Shown: positions 1 to 8,703 of the stretch, piece by piece
How the letters are laid out: the number at the start of each line of letters is the position of its first letter
How positions within the stretch are numbered: position 1 is the stretch's first letter
Assembly: GCF_009733845.1 (NCBI RefSeq)
Contig: NZ_WNXZ01000002.1
Coordinates: 186,001 to 250,000 of the forward strand
Direction: 5' to 3'
Origin: Pseudactinotalea terrae
Lineage (GTDB): Bacteria; Actinomycetota; Actinomycetes; Actinomycetales; Beutenbergiaceae
Length of the DNA: 64,000 nucleotides
The notes under the pieces: model-generated
The model's input: only the letters and a program-made list of their open reading frames with translations
What the model was told of the DNA's origin: nothing
The model's database searches: none
Position numbers and translations under genes: made by a program

Positions 1-47
1 GCAGCGGCACCGGGTACCTGGCGTTCGGCTTCCACGATCCCGCCTGA
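1..47 (+). CDS. 3' end of a truncated unknown gene
   Basis: An open frame entering from the left edge reads SGTGYLAFGFHDPA and stops at TGA 45-47. It would end 10 bases before the stop of the opposite-strand DUF998 gene, a normal convergent arrangement. Only about 15 codons are visible, so no function can be given and the frame could be chance. Confidence 0.3.
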   Translation, partial: SGTGYLAFGFHDPA

Positions 48-57
48 GCAGCGACGC

Positions 58-678
58 TCAACGCGTCTCGGCGGCAACGACGAGCAGCAGCGCGGCGAGC
101 CAGCCGAGCCCGCCCGCGAGCGCCAGCCGCTGCACCAGACCCGCGCGCGGGGACTCTGCCTCCCACGCCTTGCTGAACGCGCCGACCCCGACGGCGACGG
201 CCACCGCGACCGCGGCGGATGCCCACCGGAACGGGATGGGCAGAGCCGCCGTCAGGGCAGCCACCAGCGGGAGCACCGGCATCGTGAAGAACACGACCGC
301 GCCCGCCTGGTCGTGGCGGACGTGGTGTTGCGAGGGCGACGGCGGATCGCCTTCGGGGGTGCCGGGCGGGTACCCCCGCGCCGGGTCCATCGGGTAGATC
401 CCGGAGGCGAGCAGCCCGAGGCCGAGCACGATCACCCCGGAAGCCAGCAGCCACGACGTGCTCCACACACCCGCGCCACCGGTGGCGATCAGGGCGCCGC
501 ACAGCACGAAGCTGAGGTTCTGCAGCCAGCCGCGGCTGCCGAGAGCCAGCGCGCTCACCGGGTGCCGGATGACGCTGTAGGAGGATCGGGTCAGACCGTC
601 GATCGTGCTGCCCACCAGGAAGGCGAGCGACGCGACCGCGCCGAGGATCAGCACAGCCTCCTGCACGCCCCCGCTCAC
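58..678 (-). CDS. DUF998-family membrane protein
   Basis: A 206-residue integral membrane protein with about six hydrophobic segments. The N-terminal half carries the DUF998 signature: a polar loop containing SVIRHPVSAL after the first helix, followed by a GWLQN helix start. The family has no firmly assigned reaction. The loop between helices 4 and 5 is rich in Pro, His and Asp (SPSQHHVRHDQAG), perhaps on the cytoplasmic side. The GTG start at 678 has no strong ribosome site. The gene is transcribed away from hppA and looks monocistronic. Confidence 0.8.
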   Translation of the reverse strand: MSGGVQEAVLILGAVASLAFLVGSTIDGLTRSSYSVIRHPVSALALGSRGWLQNLSFVLCGALIATGGAGVWSTSWLLASGVIVLGLGLLASGIYPMDPARGYPPGTPEGDPPSPSQHHVRHDQAGAVVFFTMPVLPLVAALTAALPIPFRWASAAVAVAVAVGVGAFSKAWEAESPRAGLVQRLALAGGLGWLAALLLVVAAETR

Positions 679-742
679 GCCGTCATGGTGCCATCCCTGC
701 CTTCCTGCGCCGGTGACCCCGCGGCTCGGACAGATGGTCGGC

Positions 743-766
743 GCCAGGGCCGCCCTGGCCTAGACT
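743..766 (+). promoter_or_regulatory. Dyad and -10-like box upstream of hppA
   Basis: A perfect 7-3-7 inverted repeat (GCCAGGG, CCG, CCCTGGC at 743-759) lies directly before TAGACT (761-766), an actinobacterial -10-like hexamer. It is 70-90 bases before the hppA start, in the divergent gap with the DUF998 gene. It could be an operator, but GC-rich dyads also arise by chance here. Confidence 0.3.
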
Positions 767-836
767 GCCCAACCAGGCAGGGGGACGTACCCGATGACCC
801 CGACAGCCACCGGTACGCACACGTCATGGAGGACGG

Positions 837-3137
837 ATGCCCTCGCTCGCTACGAGCAGTCTTGTCACTGTTGCGGTCATTGGTCTGATCGCCATCGCGT
901 CATTGGTGATCGCAGCGATCCTGCGCCGCCAGGTCCTCGCGGCCGACGACGGAACCCCGAAGATGCAGGAGATCGCCGGCGCGATCCAGGAAGGTGCGTC
1001 CGCCTTCCTGACCCGCCAGTTCAAGACCTTGGCGATCTTCGCCGTCCTGGTCTTCGGTCTGCTGTTCCTGCTACCCGGTGACGGCGGGGTCAGGATCGGC
1101 CGCTCGGTCGCCTTCCTGTTCGGCGCGGCGTTCTCCGCCGCGATCGGCTACCTGGGCATGTGGCTCGCCACCCGCGCCAACCTGCGCGTCGCCGCTGCCG
1201 CGATGAAGCCGAACGGGCGGGTCGAGGGCGCGCGCATCGCCTTCCGCACCGGCGGTGCGGTCGGCATGGGCGTCGTGGGCCTCGGCCTGCTGGGCGCCGC
1301 GGCCGTGGTGCTCGGTTTCGGGTTCGAGGCCCCCGCGGTCCTCGAGGGCTTCGGCTTCGGCGCCGCGCTGCTCGCGATGTTCATGCGCGTCGGCGGCGGC
1401 ATCTTCACCAAGGCCGCCGACGTCGGTGCCGACCTCGTGGGCAAGGTCGAGCAGCACATCCCCGAGGACGACCCGCGCAACGCCGCCACCATCGCCGACA
1501 ACGTGGGCGACAACGTGGGCGACTGCGCCGGCATGGCCGCGGACCTCTTCGAGTCCTACGCCGTGACGCTGGTCGCCGCCCTCATCCTGGGCAAGGCCAC
1601 CATGGGCGAGCAGGGCCTGATCTTCCCGCTGATCGTCACCGCGATCGGCGCGCTGGTCGCCGTTCTCGGCGTGGTCATCACGAAGGTCCGTGGCGCCGAG
1701 TCCGGCCTGACCGCGATCAACCGCGGCTTCTACATCTCCGCGATCGTCGGTGCCGTGCTGGCCGGCATCGCCGCGTTCGTCTACCTGCCCGGCAGCTTCG
1801 AGTCCGTCACGCCCGGCAGCGAGATCGTCAGCCTCACCGGCCTGACCACCGACCCCCGCCTCATCGCCGCGCTCGCGGTCCTGATCGGCGTGGTCCTCGC
1901 CGGCGTCATCCTGTGGCTGACCGGCTACTTCACCGACACCAACAAGCGCCCCACGATCCAGGTCGCCGCCTCCACCCGCACCGGCGCGGCCACCGTGGTG
2001 CTCTCGGGCATCGGTGTCGGCTTCCACTCGGCCGTCTACACCGCCGGCGTGATCTGCGCCGCGCTGTGCGGGCTGTTCCTCATCGCCAGCGGCAACCTGT
2101 GGCTCTCGCTGTTCCTCATCGCGCTCGCGGGCTGCGGGCTGCTCACCACGGTCGGCGTCATCGTCGCGATGGACACCTTCGGCCCGGTGAGCGACAACGC
2201 CCAGGGCATCGCCGAGATGAGCGGCGACGTCGACGAGGAGGGTGCGCAGACCCTCACCGACCTCGACGCCGTCGGCAACACCACCAAGGCGATCACCAAG
2301 GGCATCGCGATCGCCACCGCGGTGCTTGCCGCCACGGCGCTGTTCGGTTCCTACGCCGATGCGGTCATCACCGCGCTCGGCTCGGCCGCCGACCGGATCG
2401 CCGAGAGCGACCTGACCGCTGCTCTGTTCAGCTACGAGATCATCTCCCCGATGACGCTCGTCGGCGTGATCATCGGCGCCTCGGTGGTGTTCCTGTTCTC
2501 GGGTCTGGCGGTCGACGCCGTGACCCGCGCCGCCGGTGCGATCGTGCTCGAGGTCCGCCGCCAGTTCCGGGAGATCCCCGGCATCATGACCGGCGAGACC
2601 CGGCCGGAGTACGGCAAGGTCGTCGACATCTGCACGAAGGACTCGCTCCGCGAGCTCGCCACCCCGGGGCTGCTGGCCGCGTTTGCTCCCATCGCCGTCG
2701 GCTTCGGCCTCGGCGTCGGGCCGCTCGCCGGGTTCCTCGCGGGCGCGATCGCCTGCGGTGTGCTGATGGCCGTGTTCCTCGCGAACTCCGGTGGCTCCTG
2801 GGACAACGCGAAGAAGATCGTCGAAGATGGCCACCACGGCGGCAAGGGCTCGCCCGCCCATGAGGCCGCCGTCATCGGCGACACGATCGGTGACCCGTTC
2901 AAGGACACGGCCGGCCCCGCGATCAACCCGCTGATCAAGGTGATGAACCTGGTCTCGGTGCTGATCGCGCCGGCGATCGTGGCTGTCAGCATCGACGGCA
3001 ACCACGTGCTGCGGATCGGCATCGCGCTGGTCGCCGCCGCGGTGGCGGTCGTGGCGATCGTGGCCTCGCGCATGCGTGCGTCGAAGACCGATGCCGAGAA
3101 CGAGGAGCAGGCCGAGCGGGACGCCGTCGACGCCTGA
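837..3137 (+). CDS. hppA: K+-independent proton-pumping membrane pyrophosphatase
   Basis: Hydrolyses cytoplasmic pyrophosphate and uses the energy to pump protons across the membrane. The product has 766 residues, almost all of it membrane helices (about 16 in the family). The pyrophosphate site is visible as KAADVGADLVGKVE and DNVGDNVGDCAG (about residues 190-230) and GDTIGDPFKDTAGPA (about 680-695). The subclass-determining stretch near residue 480 reads GNTTKAIT: Lys in place of Ala, with Thr three residues later, is the pattern of potassium-independent proton pumps. The ATG start follows GGAGG with a 4-base gap. A hairpin terminator follows the stop. The window also encodes the soluble enzyme Ppa at 32.2 kb. 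Confidence 0.96.
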   Translation: MPSLATSSLVTVAVIGLIAIASLVIAAILRRQVLAADDGTPKMQEIAGAIQEGASAFLTRQFKTLAIFAVLVFGLLFLLPGDGGVRIGRSVAFLFGAAFSAAIGYLGMWLATRANLRVAAAAMKPNGRVEGARIAFRTGGAVGMGVVGLGLLGAAAVVLGFGFEAPAVLEGFGFGAALLAMFMRVGGGIFTKAADVGADLVGKVEQHIPEDDPRNAATIADNVGDNVGDCAGMAADLFESYAVTLVAALILGKATMGEQGLIFPLIVTAIGALVAVLGVVITKVRGAESGLTAINRGFYISAIVGAVLAGIAAFVYLPGSFESVTPGSEIVSLTGLTTDPRLIAALAVLIGVVLAGVILWLTGYFTDTNKRPTIQVAASTRTGAATVVLSGIGVGFHSAVYTAGVICAALCGLFLIASGNLWLSLFLIALAGCGLLTTVGVIVAMDTFGPVSDNAQGIAEMSGDVDEEGAQTLTDLDAVGNTTKAITKGIAIATAVLAATALFGSYADAVITALGSAADRIAESDLTAALFSYEIISPMTLVGVIIGASVVFLFSGLAVDAVTRAAGAIVLEVRRQFREIPGIMTGETRPEYGKVVDICTKDSLRELATPGLLAAFAPIAVGFGLGVGPLAGFLAGAIACGVLMAVFLANSGGSWDNAKKIVEDGHHGGKGSPAHEAAVIGDTIGDPFKDTAGPAINPLIKVMNLVSVLIAPAIVAVSIDGNHVLRIGIALVAAAVAVVAIVASRMRASKTDAENEEQAERDAVDA

Positions 3138-3150
3138 TCGCCTGCGAACC

Positions 3151-3182
3151 GGCGCCGTCGACCCGCTCGGGTCGGCGGCGCC
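3151..3182 (+). terminator. Hairpin terminator after hppA
   Basis: A 14-base stem (GGCGCCGTCGACCC against GGGTCGGCGGCGCC, one U-G pair) with a GCTC loop begins 13 bases after the hppA stop. There is no long T-run, which is common for terminators in high-GC actinobacteria. It separates hppA from the MFS gene that starts at 3208. Confidence 0.65.
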
Positions 3183-3207
3183 GCTCTCGTTGCGGCAGGG
3201 TGGACCG

Positions 3208-4482
3208 GTGCCGACCACGACGACGTTCCCGCCGCCAGGCTTTCGCCGTTTCTGGACCGGTGAGGCGATCACGGGCCTCGGCGCCGCCATCACGGGTCTT
3301 GCGCTGCAGACCCTGGTGGTGCTCGATCTCGACGGCGGAGCGACCGAGACCGGTCTGCTCAGCTCTGCTCGGTGGTTGCCCTATCTGGCCTTCGGGCTCC
3401 TGGTCGGAGCCCTTGTCGACCGTGTCCGACGGCGGCCGGTCATGGTGGTCACGGACCTGATCCGGCTGCTCCTGCTGCTGGCGATCCCGGCGGCTTGGGC
3501 GGCCGGAGCGCTCTCGCTGCCGCTCGTGCTCGGGGTGGTCGCCTGCTATGGGCTGGCGTCGCTGGCCAACGACGCGGCCTCGCAGTCGTTCGTGACCAGG
3601 CTGGTGCCGCGGCAGCACCTGCAGCCCGCGCACGCCCGCCTCGACGGCGCTGCGGCGGTCGCCGAGACCGGCGGACCGGCGCTGGGTGGTGTGCTCATCC
3701 GTCTGCTCGGTGCGCCCTTGACCTTCGTGGTCTCGGCGTTCGGGCACGCCGCCTCGATGATCGCGGTGGCGACCCTGGCGACCGAGGAGCCGCCGCCCGC
3801 CCCGCGCCGCGAGAAGGCGCTGCGCTCGCTGGGGCGGGACATCGCCGTCGGTGTGCAGTGGGTGTACCGCGAGTCCGGGCTGCGGGTGCTGGCGCTGGCG
3901 ACCCACCTGTGGTTCGCGGCGAACGCGGTGCTCGGGGTGGTGCTGGCCCCGTTCGCGCTCCGTGAGCTCGGCCTCTCGACCGTGGCGTTCGGCCTGGCCG
4001 CCGCCGCCGCGGGCGTGGGTGCGCTCGTCGGGGCAACGACCAGCGGGCGGATCGGGATCCGGGTCGGCACAGGCGGCGCGATCATCGTCTCGCACAGCGT
4101 CTCGGTGGCCGGCGTGCTGGTGATCGCATCAGCGCTGCTGCTGGCCGCGAACCCGCTCGCGGCGGCGGTCGCGCTCGGGGTGGGGCAGGCCCTGCACGGG
4201 TTCGCGATGGGGCTGAGCAACAGCCACGAGATGGCCTACCGGCAGTCGCTCACGCCCGACGACCTGCAAGCGCGGACCAACACCACGATGCGGTCCTTCA
4301 ACCGCGCGGTCGTGGTGGTCGTCTCGCCCGTGGCAGGCCTGCTCGCGGACCGCGTGGGGCTCGGGCCGATGCTGCTGGTCTCGGCGGTGCTGTTCCTGAT
4401 CACCGCCGTGTCGCTGCTCGCCGCCGGCTTCAGGCACGCCCGGGTGGCGGAGGAGCCGCCGCCGTCGAAGGAGTCCGACTGA
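3208..4482 (+). CDS. MFS transporter
   Basis: A 424-residue major facilitator with about 12 helices. The loop after helix 2 reads GALVDRVRRRPVMVV, the typical GxxxDRxxRR MFS signature, and an RSFNRAVVVV stretch occurs in the C-terminal half. It resembles MFS_3/enterobactin-exporter-like proteins, but the substrate cannot be told. The open frame extends upstream to 3076, inside hppA. I chose GTG 3208 because the protein alignment begins there (FRRFWTGEAITG), and because CAGGGT lies exactly 6 bases before it, as on leaderless mRNAs. It is convergent with the next MFS gene, with only 6 bases between the stops. Confidence 0.88.
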   Translation: MPTTTTFPPPGFRRFWTGEAITGLGAAITGLALQTLVVLDLDGGATETGLLSSARWLPYLAFGLLVGALVDRVRRRPVMVVTDLIRLLLLLAIPAAWAAGALSLPLVLGVVACYGLASLANDAASQSFVTRLVPRQHLQPAHARLDGAAAVAETGGPALGGVLIRLLGAPLTFVVSAFGHAASMIAVATLATEEPPPAPRREKALRSLGRDIAVGVQWVYRESGLRVLALATHLWFAANAVLGVVLAPFALRELGLSTVAFGLAAAAAGVGALVGATTSGRIGIRVGTGGAIIVSHSVSVAGVLVIASALLLAANPLAAAVALGVGQALHGFAMGLSNSHEMAYRQSLTPDDLQARTNTTMRSFNRAVVVVVSPVAGLLADRVGLGPMLLVSAVLFLITAVSLLAAGFRHARVAEEPPPSKESD

Positions 4483-4488
4483 GCGCGG

Positions 4489-5832
4489 TCAGGGTCGTTC
4501 GAGCGTCGGGTCCTGAGCGCGGCGGCGCTCCTCGGCCTGCTCGGTGAACCGCATCGATAGGAAGAGGGCGAGGCCGAGCGCCAGCACCATCACGATCCCG
4601 ATGATGCCGAGGCGCTCCTGCCCGGTGATCGCCACGAACGAGGCGAACGCGGCCGGTGCCAGGAAGCTGACGGCACGGCCCGCGGTGGCGTACAGGCCGA
4701 AGTTCTCGCTCGCCGTCTCGGCGGACGTCATGCGTGCCAGCATCGACCGCGACGCCGACTGGATCGGGCCCACGCAGCTCGCGATCACGAGGCCGCCCAC
4801 CCAGAACACGATGTCGGCGTCGGAGGCGATGATCGCCGTGCCCATCACGAGGATGACGACGAGCGAGGCCACGATCACCGGGCGGGGGCCGAACTTGTCG
4901 TCGAGCCGGCCGGCGAACCAGGTGCCGATGCCGGCGATCAGGTTGGCGGCGAGGCCGAAGATGATCACCATCGTCTGGCTGAACCCGTAGGCGTTCGCGG
5001 CCAGCACGCCCGCGAATGTGAACACGGCGCCGAGGCCGTCGCGGTAGACGGCCGAGGCGAGGAAGAAGTGCAGCAGCGAGCGCTCGGAGCGCCACAGGTG
5101 CACCAGCCGGACGCCGAGATCGCGGTAGGCGGTGAGGAGGTTGAAGCGGCCGGTCGCGAGCGAGGGCGGCTCCTGCGGGGCCAGGATCAGCAGCGGCAGC
5201 CCGAAGAGGAGGAACCAGCCCGCACACATGAGCGCGACACCACGCACGTTCTGTGCCCCGTCGGTGGGCAGGCCGAGCATCCCGCCGTCGAGGATGAACC
5301 CGAACAGCGCCACCACCAGTGCGAACACGCCGCCGATGTAGCCCAGGCCCCAGGCGGTGCCGGAGATCCGGCCGTAGGTCTTCGGCGTCGAGATGTGCAG
5401 CAGCATGCTGTTGTAGAAGACGCCGGCGAGCTCGGAGAACACCGACGCCACGGCGATGAGGATGCAGCCGAGCAGCAGGTAGCTGTCCTCGGGCTTGACG
5501 AACCACAGCCCCGCCATGCACACGATCGTGGCGAGGGTGGCGATCGTCAGCAGCAGCCGGGAGTTGCGCAACCGGTCGGCGAACGTGCCCATCGCTGGTG
5601 CGAGCAGCGCGATCGCCAGGCCGGCCCACGCCTGCGTGTTGGAGAAGACCTGGGTGCCGCGCAGCTCGTTGTCGGCAACCGTTCCGGTCACGTACACGCT
5701 GAACACGAACGTCAGGATCACGGTGTTGAACGACTGCTGCCCGAAGTCCCAGATGCTCCAGGCACGCACCACCTTGCGCGGGACCGGGGCGATCTCGTCG
5801 ACCTGCGCGGGCACGGCCGGCACGTTGTTCAT
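4489..5832 (-). CDS. UMF1/Atg22-like MFS transporter
   Basis: A 447-residue MFS protein of the UMF1 (Atg22-like vacuole effluxer) group. Visible hallmarks are AWSIWDFGQQSFNTVILTFV at the first helix, FADRLRNSRLLLT after helix 2, the GRISGTAWGLGYIGG helix and the LDDKFGPRPVI loop. Bacterial members are thought to export small metabolites; the substrate here is unknown. The ATG at 5832 lies 6 bases after TACGTT on the coding strand, suggesting a leaderless transcript. It is divergent from the ArsR-SulP pair. Confidence 0.88.
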   Translation of the reverse strand: MNNVPAVPAQVDEIAPVPRKVVRAWSIWDFGQQSFNTVILTFVFSVYVTGTVADNELRGTQVFSNTQAWAGLAIALLAPAMGTFADRLRNSRLLLTIATLATIVCMAGLWFVKPEDSYLLLGCILIAVASVFSELAGVFYNSMLLHISTPKTYGRISGTAWGLGYIGGVFALVVALFGFILDGGMLGLPTDGAQNVRGVALMCAGWFLLFGLPLLILAPQEPPSLATGRFNLLTAYRDLGVRLVHLWRSERSLLHFFLASAVYRDGLGAVFTFAGVLAANAYGFSQTMVIIFGLAANLIAGIGTWFAGRLDDKFGPRPVIVASLVVILVMGTAIIASDADIVFWVGGLVIASCVGPIQSASRSMLARMTSAETASENFGLYATAGRAVSFLAPAAFASFVAITGQERLGIIGIVMVLALGLALFLSMRFTEQAEERRRAQDPTLERP

Positions 5833-5983
5833 GCGGACAACGTAGGGGGCGCCGCGGCGGCGGCCAAGCAGAACCGCTGCGAAGCCAGCCCGGGGATCGA
5901 ACCGCCGCGGCTTGGCGATATGATGGATCCGTCAAACCAGCAGACCGCTCGCCTGTCGTCGAGCACCGTCCGGAAAGGGTGGC

Positions 5984-6349
5984 GTGCTCACCGACGCGTC
6001 GAAACCGCTGTACGAGGTCAAGGCCAACCTCTTCAAGGGCCTCGCGCACCCGGCTCGCATCCGGGTGCTGGAGATACTGAGCGGCGCGGAGGAGGTCTCG
6101 GTCGCCGGCCTGCTCACCGAGACCGGCCTCGAGGCGTCCAACCTGTCCCAGCACCTCGGGGTGCTGCGGCGGTTCCTGCTGGTCACCGCCGAGCGGCGCG
6201 GCTCGCTCGTGTACTACCGCCTCGCCCACCCCGAGGTGGCCGAGCTGTTGCGGGTGGCTCGCTCGTTGCTGGCGGCGGTGCTGCAGGACAACCGGGACCG
6301 GCTCGAGGTGGCCGACTCGCTCCCGGCCCTGACCGAGCTGCCCCGATGA
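5984..6349 (+). CDS. ArsR-family winged-helix regulator
   Basis: A 121-residue ArsR/SmtB-type DNA-binding protein. The helix-turn-helix is clear: LAHPARIRVLEIL, then VAGLLTETGLEASNLSQHL (recognition helix), then the wing RRGSLVYYRL. No Cys or His metal-binding cluster is present, so it is probably not a classical metal sensor. The GTG start follows AAAGGGTGG with a short gap. The stop overlaps the start of the SulP gene (ATGA), so it very likely controls this transporter and itself. A TATGAT -10-like box lies at 5919-5924. Confidence 0.9.
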   Translation: MLTDASKPLYEVKANLFKGLAHPARIRVLEILSGAEEVSVAGLLTETGLEASNLSQHLGVLRRFLLVTAERRGSLVYYRLAHPEVAELLRVARSLLAAVLQDNRDRLEVADSLPALTELPR

Positions 6350-8001
6350 GCGTCACGGGTGCGGCGGGGCACCTCAGGAGCCTGCTGCCCGGCCGCGACG
6401 ACTACCGCGGGATCCGCACCACGTGGGGCGTCGACCTGCTCGCGGGTGTGACGGTCGGCATCGTGGCGCTCCCGCTCGCGCTCGCGTTCGGCATCAGCGC
6501 CGGCGCCGGTGCCGAGAGCGGGATCGTGACGGCGATCATCGCCGGTGTCGTGGCCGCGATCTTCGGCGGCTCGCACGTGCAGGTCTCGGGCCCGACCGGC
6601 GCGATGGTCGTGGTGCTCGCGCCGCTGCTCGCCACCCACGGCGTGGGCGTGCTGCCCCTCGTGTGCCTGGCGGCCGGCGTGCTCGTGGCGATCGCCGGTG
6701 TGCTGCGCCTCGGCCGCACCGTGGGGCTGATCCCGTGGCCGGTGATCGAGGGCTTCACGCTCGGGATCGCGGTGATCATCTTCAGCCAGCAGATTCCCGC
6801 CGCGCTCGGCACGGAGGCCGCCGGGTCCACCAACGCCGTGGCGGCGGCGGTGCTCGCCCTGCCACGGATCGGCTGGCCCGAGACGGCGGCTGCGCTGCTG
6901 ATGGTGGCGATCGTCGCCGTCGTGATGGTGCTGGCGCCCAAGGTGGCGCCGAGGTTCCCCGCCTCGATCGTGGGGATCGTCATCGCCACGGTCGTGGCGG
7001 TGCTGACCGACGTGCCGCTCGCGCGGATCGGTGAGCTGCCTGCCGGGCTGCCCAGCCCGGTGCTGCCGGTGATCGAGCTCGGGCTGCTGCGCGAGATCGC
7101 CGGTCCGATCGTGGCGGTCGCCGCGCTGGCCGCGATCGAGTCGCTGCTCTCGGCGCGGGTGGCCTCCTCGATGTCCGACGTGGGCCCTTACGACGCCGAC
7201 CGCGAGCTGGTCGGGCAGGGGCTCGCCTCGATCGCCGCCGGCATGTTCGGGGGGATGCCTGCGACGGGAGCGATCGCGCGCACCGCCGTGAACGTGCGCT
7301 CCGGTGCACGCAGCCGGCTCGCCGCCATCACCCACGCGGTGCTGCTGCTCCTGGTCGTCCTGGTCGGCGCGAGCGTCGTCGAGCAGATCCCGCTGGCGGC
7401 GCTCGCCGGCGTGCTGGTGGTGACGGCCACCCGGATGGTCGCCTGGCGCACCGTGCGGCAGGTCGTGAAGACCTCGCGCTCCGACGCGCTGGTGTTCGTG
7501 CTGACCGCTGTGGTGACCATCAGCGTCGACCTGATCTACGCCGTCGTCATCGGGATCGCCGCGGCCGCCGTGCTCGCGCTGCGCAACCTCAGCCGCGCCA
7601 GCGGGATCCACCGCGAGGAGCTGCCAGGCCCCGTGGTCGACGGCGACGACCGGATCGCCCTGTACCGGATCGAGGGCGTGCTGTTCTTCGGCACCGCCGA
7701 GCGGTTGCTGGAGCGGGTCTCGGCGATCGAGGGTGTCGAGGTGGTGATCCTGCGGATGTCGCAGCTGCAGATGCTCGACGCCACTGCCGCGCAGATCCTC
7801 GGCGAGATGATCACGGGCCTCGATCGCCGCGGCGTGACCGTCCTGGTCAAGGGCGTGCAGGCGCGGCACCTCCCTGTCGCGGTGCGCGCCGGCATGATCG
7901 CGGCGCTGCGACACCCCCGGCACCTCGTCGAGGAGCTGCCCGACGCCGTCGAGCACGCCCGAAGCCACGTGGTCCGATCCGCTGTCGCACGCTCCACGTA
8001 G
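6346..8001 (+). CDS. SulP-family anion transporter with STAS domain
   Basis: A 551-residue SLC26/SulP transporter. Residues 25-400 hold the transport core: the first helix GVDLLAGVTVGIVALPLALAF, followed by a conserved GSHVQVSGPTGAM loop. Residues about 430-540 form a cytoplasmic STAS domain, with MLDATAAQIL in place of the usual D-S-T/S phosphorylation loop. Family members move sulfate, bicarbonate or dicarboxylates; the substrate is not evident. The start is the ATG in the ATGA overlap with the ArsR gene; the longer upstream open frame is not coding. Translation is coupled to the regulator. Confidence 0.92.
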   Translation: MSVTGAAGHLRSLLPGRDDYRGIRTTWGVDLLAGVTVGIVALPLALAFGISAGAGAESGIVTAIIAGVVAAIFGGSHVQVSGPTGAMVVVLAPLLATHGVGVLPLVCLAAGVLVAIAGVLRLGRTVGLIPWPVIEGFTLGIAVIIFSQQIPAALGTEAAGSTNAVAAAVLALPRIGWPETAAALLMVAIVAVVMVLAPKVAPRFPASIVGIVIATVVAVLTDVPLARIGELPAGLPSPVLPVIELGLLREIAGPIVAVAALAAIESLLSARVASSMSDVGPYDADRELVGQGLASIAAGMFGGMPATGAIARTAVNVRSGARSRLAAITHAVLLLLVVLVGASVVEQIPLAALAGVLVVTATRMVAWRTVRQVVKTSRSDALVFVLTAVVTISVDLIYAVVIGIAAAAVLALRNLSRASGIHREELPGPVVDGDDRIALYRIEGVLFFGTAERLLERVSAIEGVEVVILRMSQLQMLDATAAQILGEMITGLDRRGVTVLVKGVQARHLPVAVRAGMIAALRHPRHLVEELPDAVEHARSHVVRSAVARST

Positions 8002-8011
8002 CCTCGTGCGC

Positions 8012-8677
8012 ATGAGCGCGACGATCGGGCAGCCCGGTGGCAGCCAGGAGCGGCCGGCCACGTTCTTCAGCGGGCCCGAGGAGTTCCGCGCGTGGCTCGA
8101 GGCCAACCACGAGACCGAGAGCGAGCTCTGGATGGGTCTGCGCGGCAGGCACGTGCCGGACCGTGGGCTGACCTGGGAGGAAGCCGTGCCGGAGGCGCTG
8201 TGCTTCGGCTGGATCGACTCGGTCAGCCAGCGCATCGACGAGAACTCCCGCCGGCAGCGCTGGACACCGCGCAAACCGACCTCCAGCTGGAGCAAGATCA
8301 ACATCGCTCACGTCGAGCGGCTGCAGGCCGAGGGCAAGATGCGGCCGGCGGGGATCGCGGCCTACGAGCGGCGATCGGCCGCCCGGTCCGGCATCTACTC
8401 CTACGAGAACGCCCCTGCCGAGCTCACGCCCGAGCAGGCGGCCGCGCTCGCGGCCGATCCCGCGGCGAGCGCGTTCTGGCAGGAGGCCACGCCGTCGTAC
8501 CGCAAGCTCGTGGTCGGCTGGCTCACCAGTGCCAAGCGGGAGCAGACCCGTGCGGATCGCCTCGCCACGTTCATCGCCGACTCCGCCGCGGGTCGCCTGA
8601 TCCCCCCGCAGCGCTACGGAGACGAGCCGAGATGGGTCGAGCGAGCCGCCGCGGCCGCCCGTGCGGCGACGCGGTGA
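8012..8677 (+). CDS. YdeI/OmpD-associated family protein
   Basis: A 221-residue soluble protein of the YdeI (bacteriocin-protection-like) family. Recognisable blocks are GWIDSVSQRIDE, the basic RWTPRKPTSSWSKIN, and a C-terminal LVVGWLTSAKREQTRADRLA. The biochemical role of the family is not established; some members are linked to resistance to antimicrobial peptides. Two in-frame starts exist, GTG 8006 and ATG 8012. TAGCCT seven bases before 8012 favours ATG 8012 on a leaderless mRNA. The gene follows the SulP stop by 10 bases. Confidence 0.85.
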   Translation: MSATIGQPGGSQERPATFFSGPEEFRAWLEANHETESELWMGLRGRHVPDRGLTWEEAVPEALCFGWIDSVSQRIDENSRRQRWTPRKPTSSWSKINIAHVERLQAEGKMRPAGIAAYERRSAARSGIYSYENAPAELTPEQAAALAADPAASAFWQEATPSYRKLVVGWLTSAKREQTRADRLATFIADSAAGRLIPPQRYGDEPRWVERAAAAARAATR

Positions 8678-8703
8678 GACATCGCGCCTCCTAGGCTGAC
8701 CCC

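Noticed and set aside
3076-3207. Upstream extension of the first MFS gene
   Set aside because: It runs into hppA and through the terminator hairpin; the GTG at 3208 fits the family start and the leaderless pattern.
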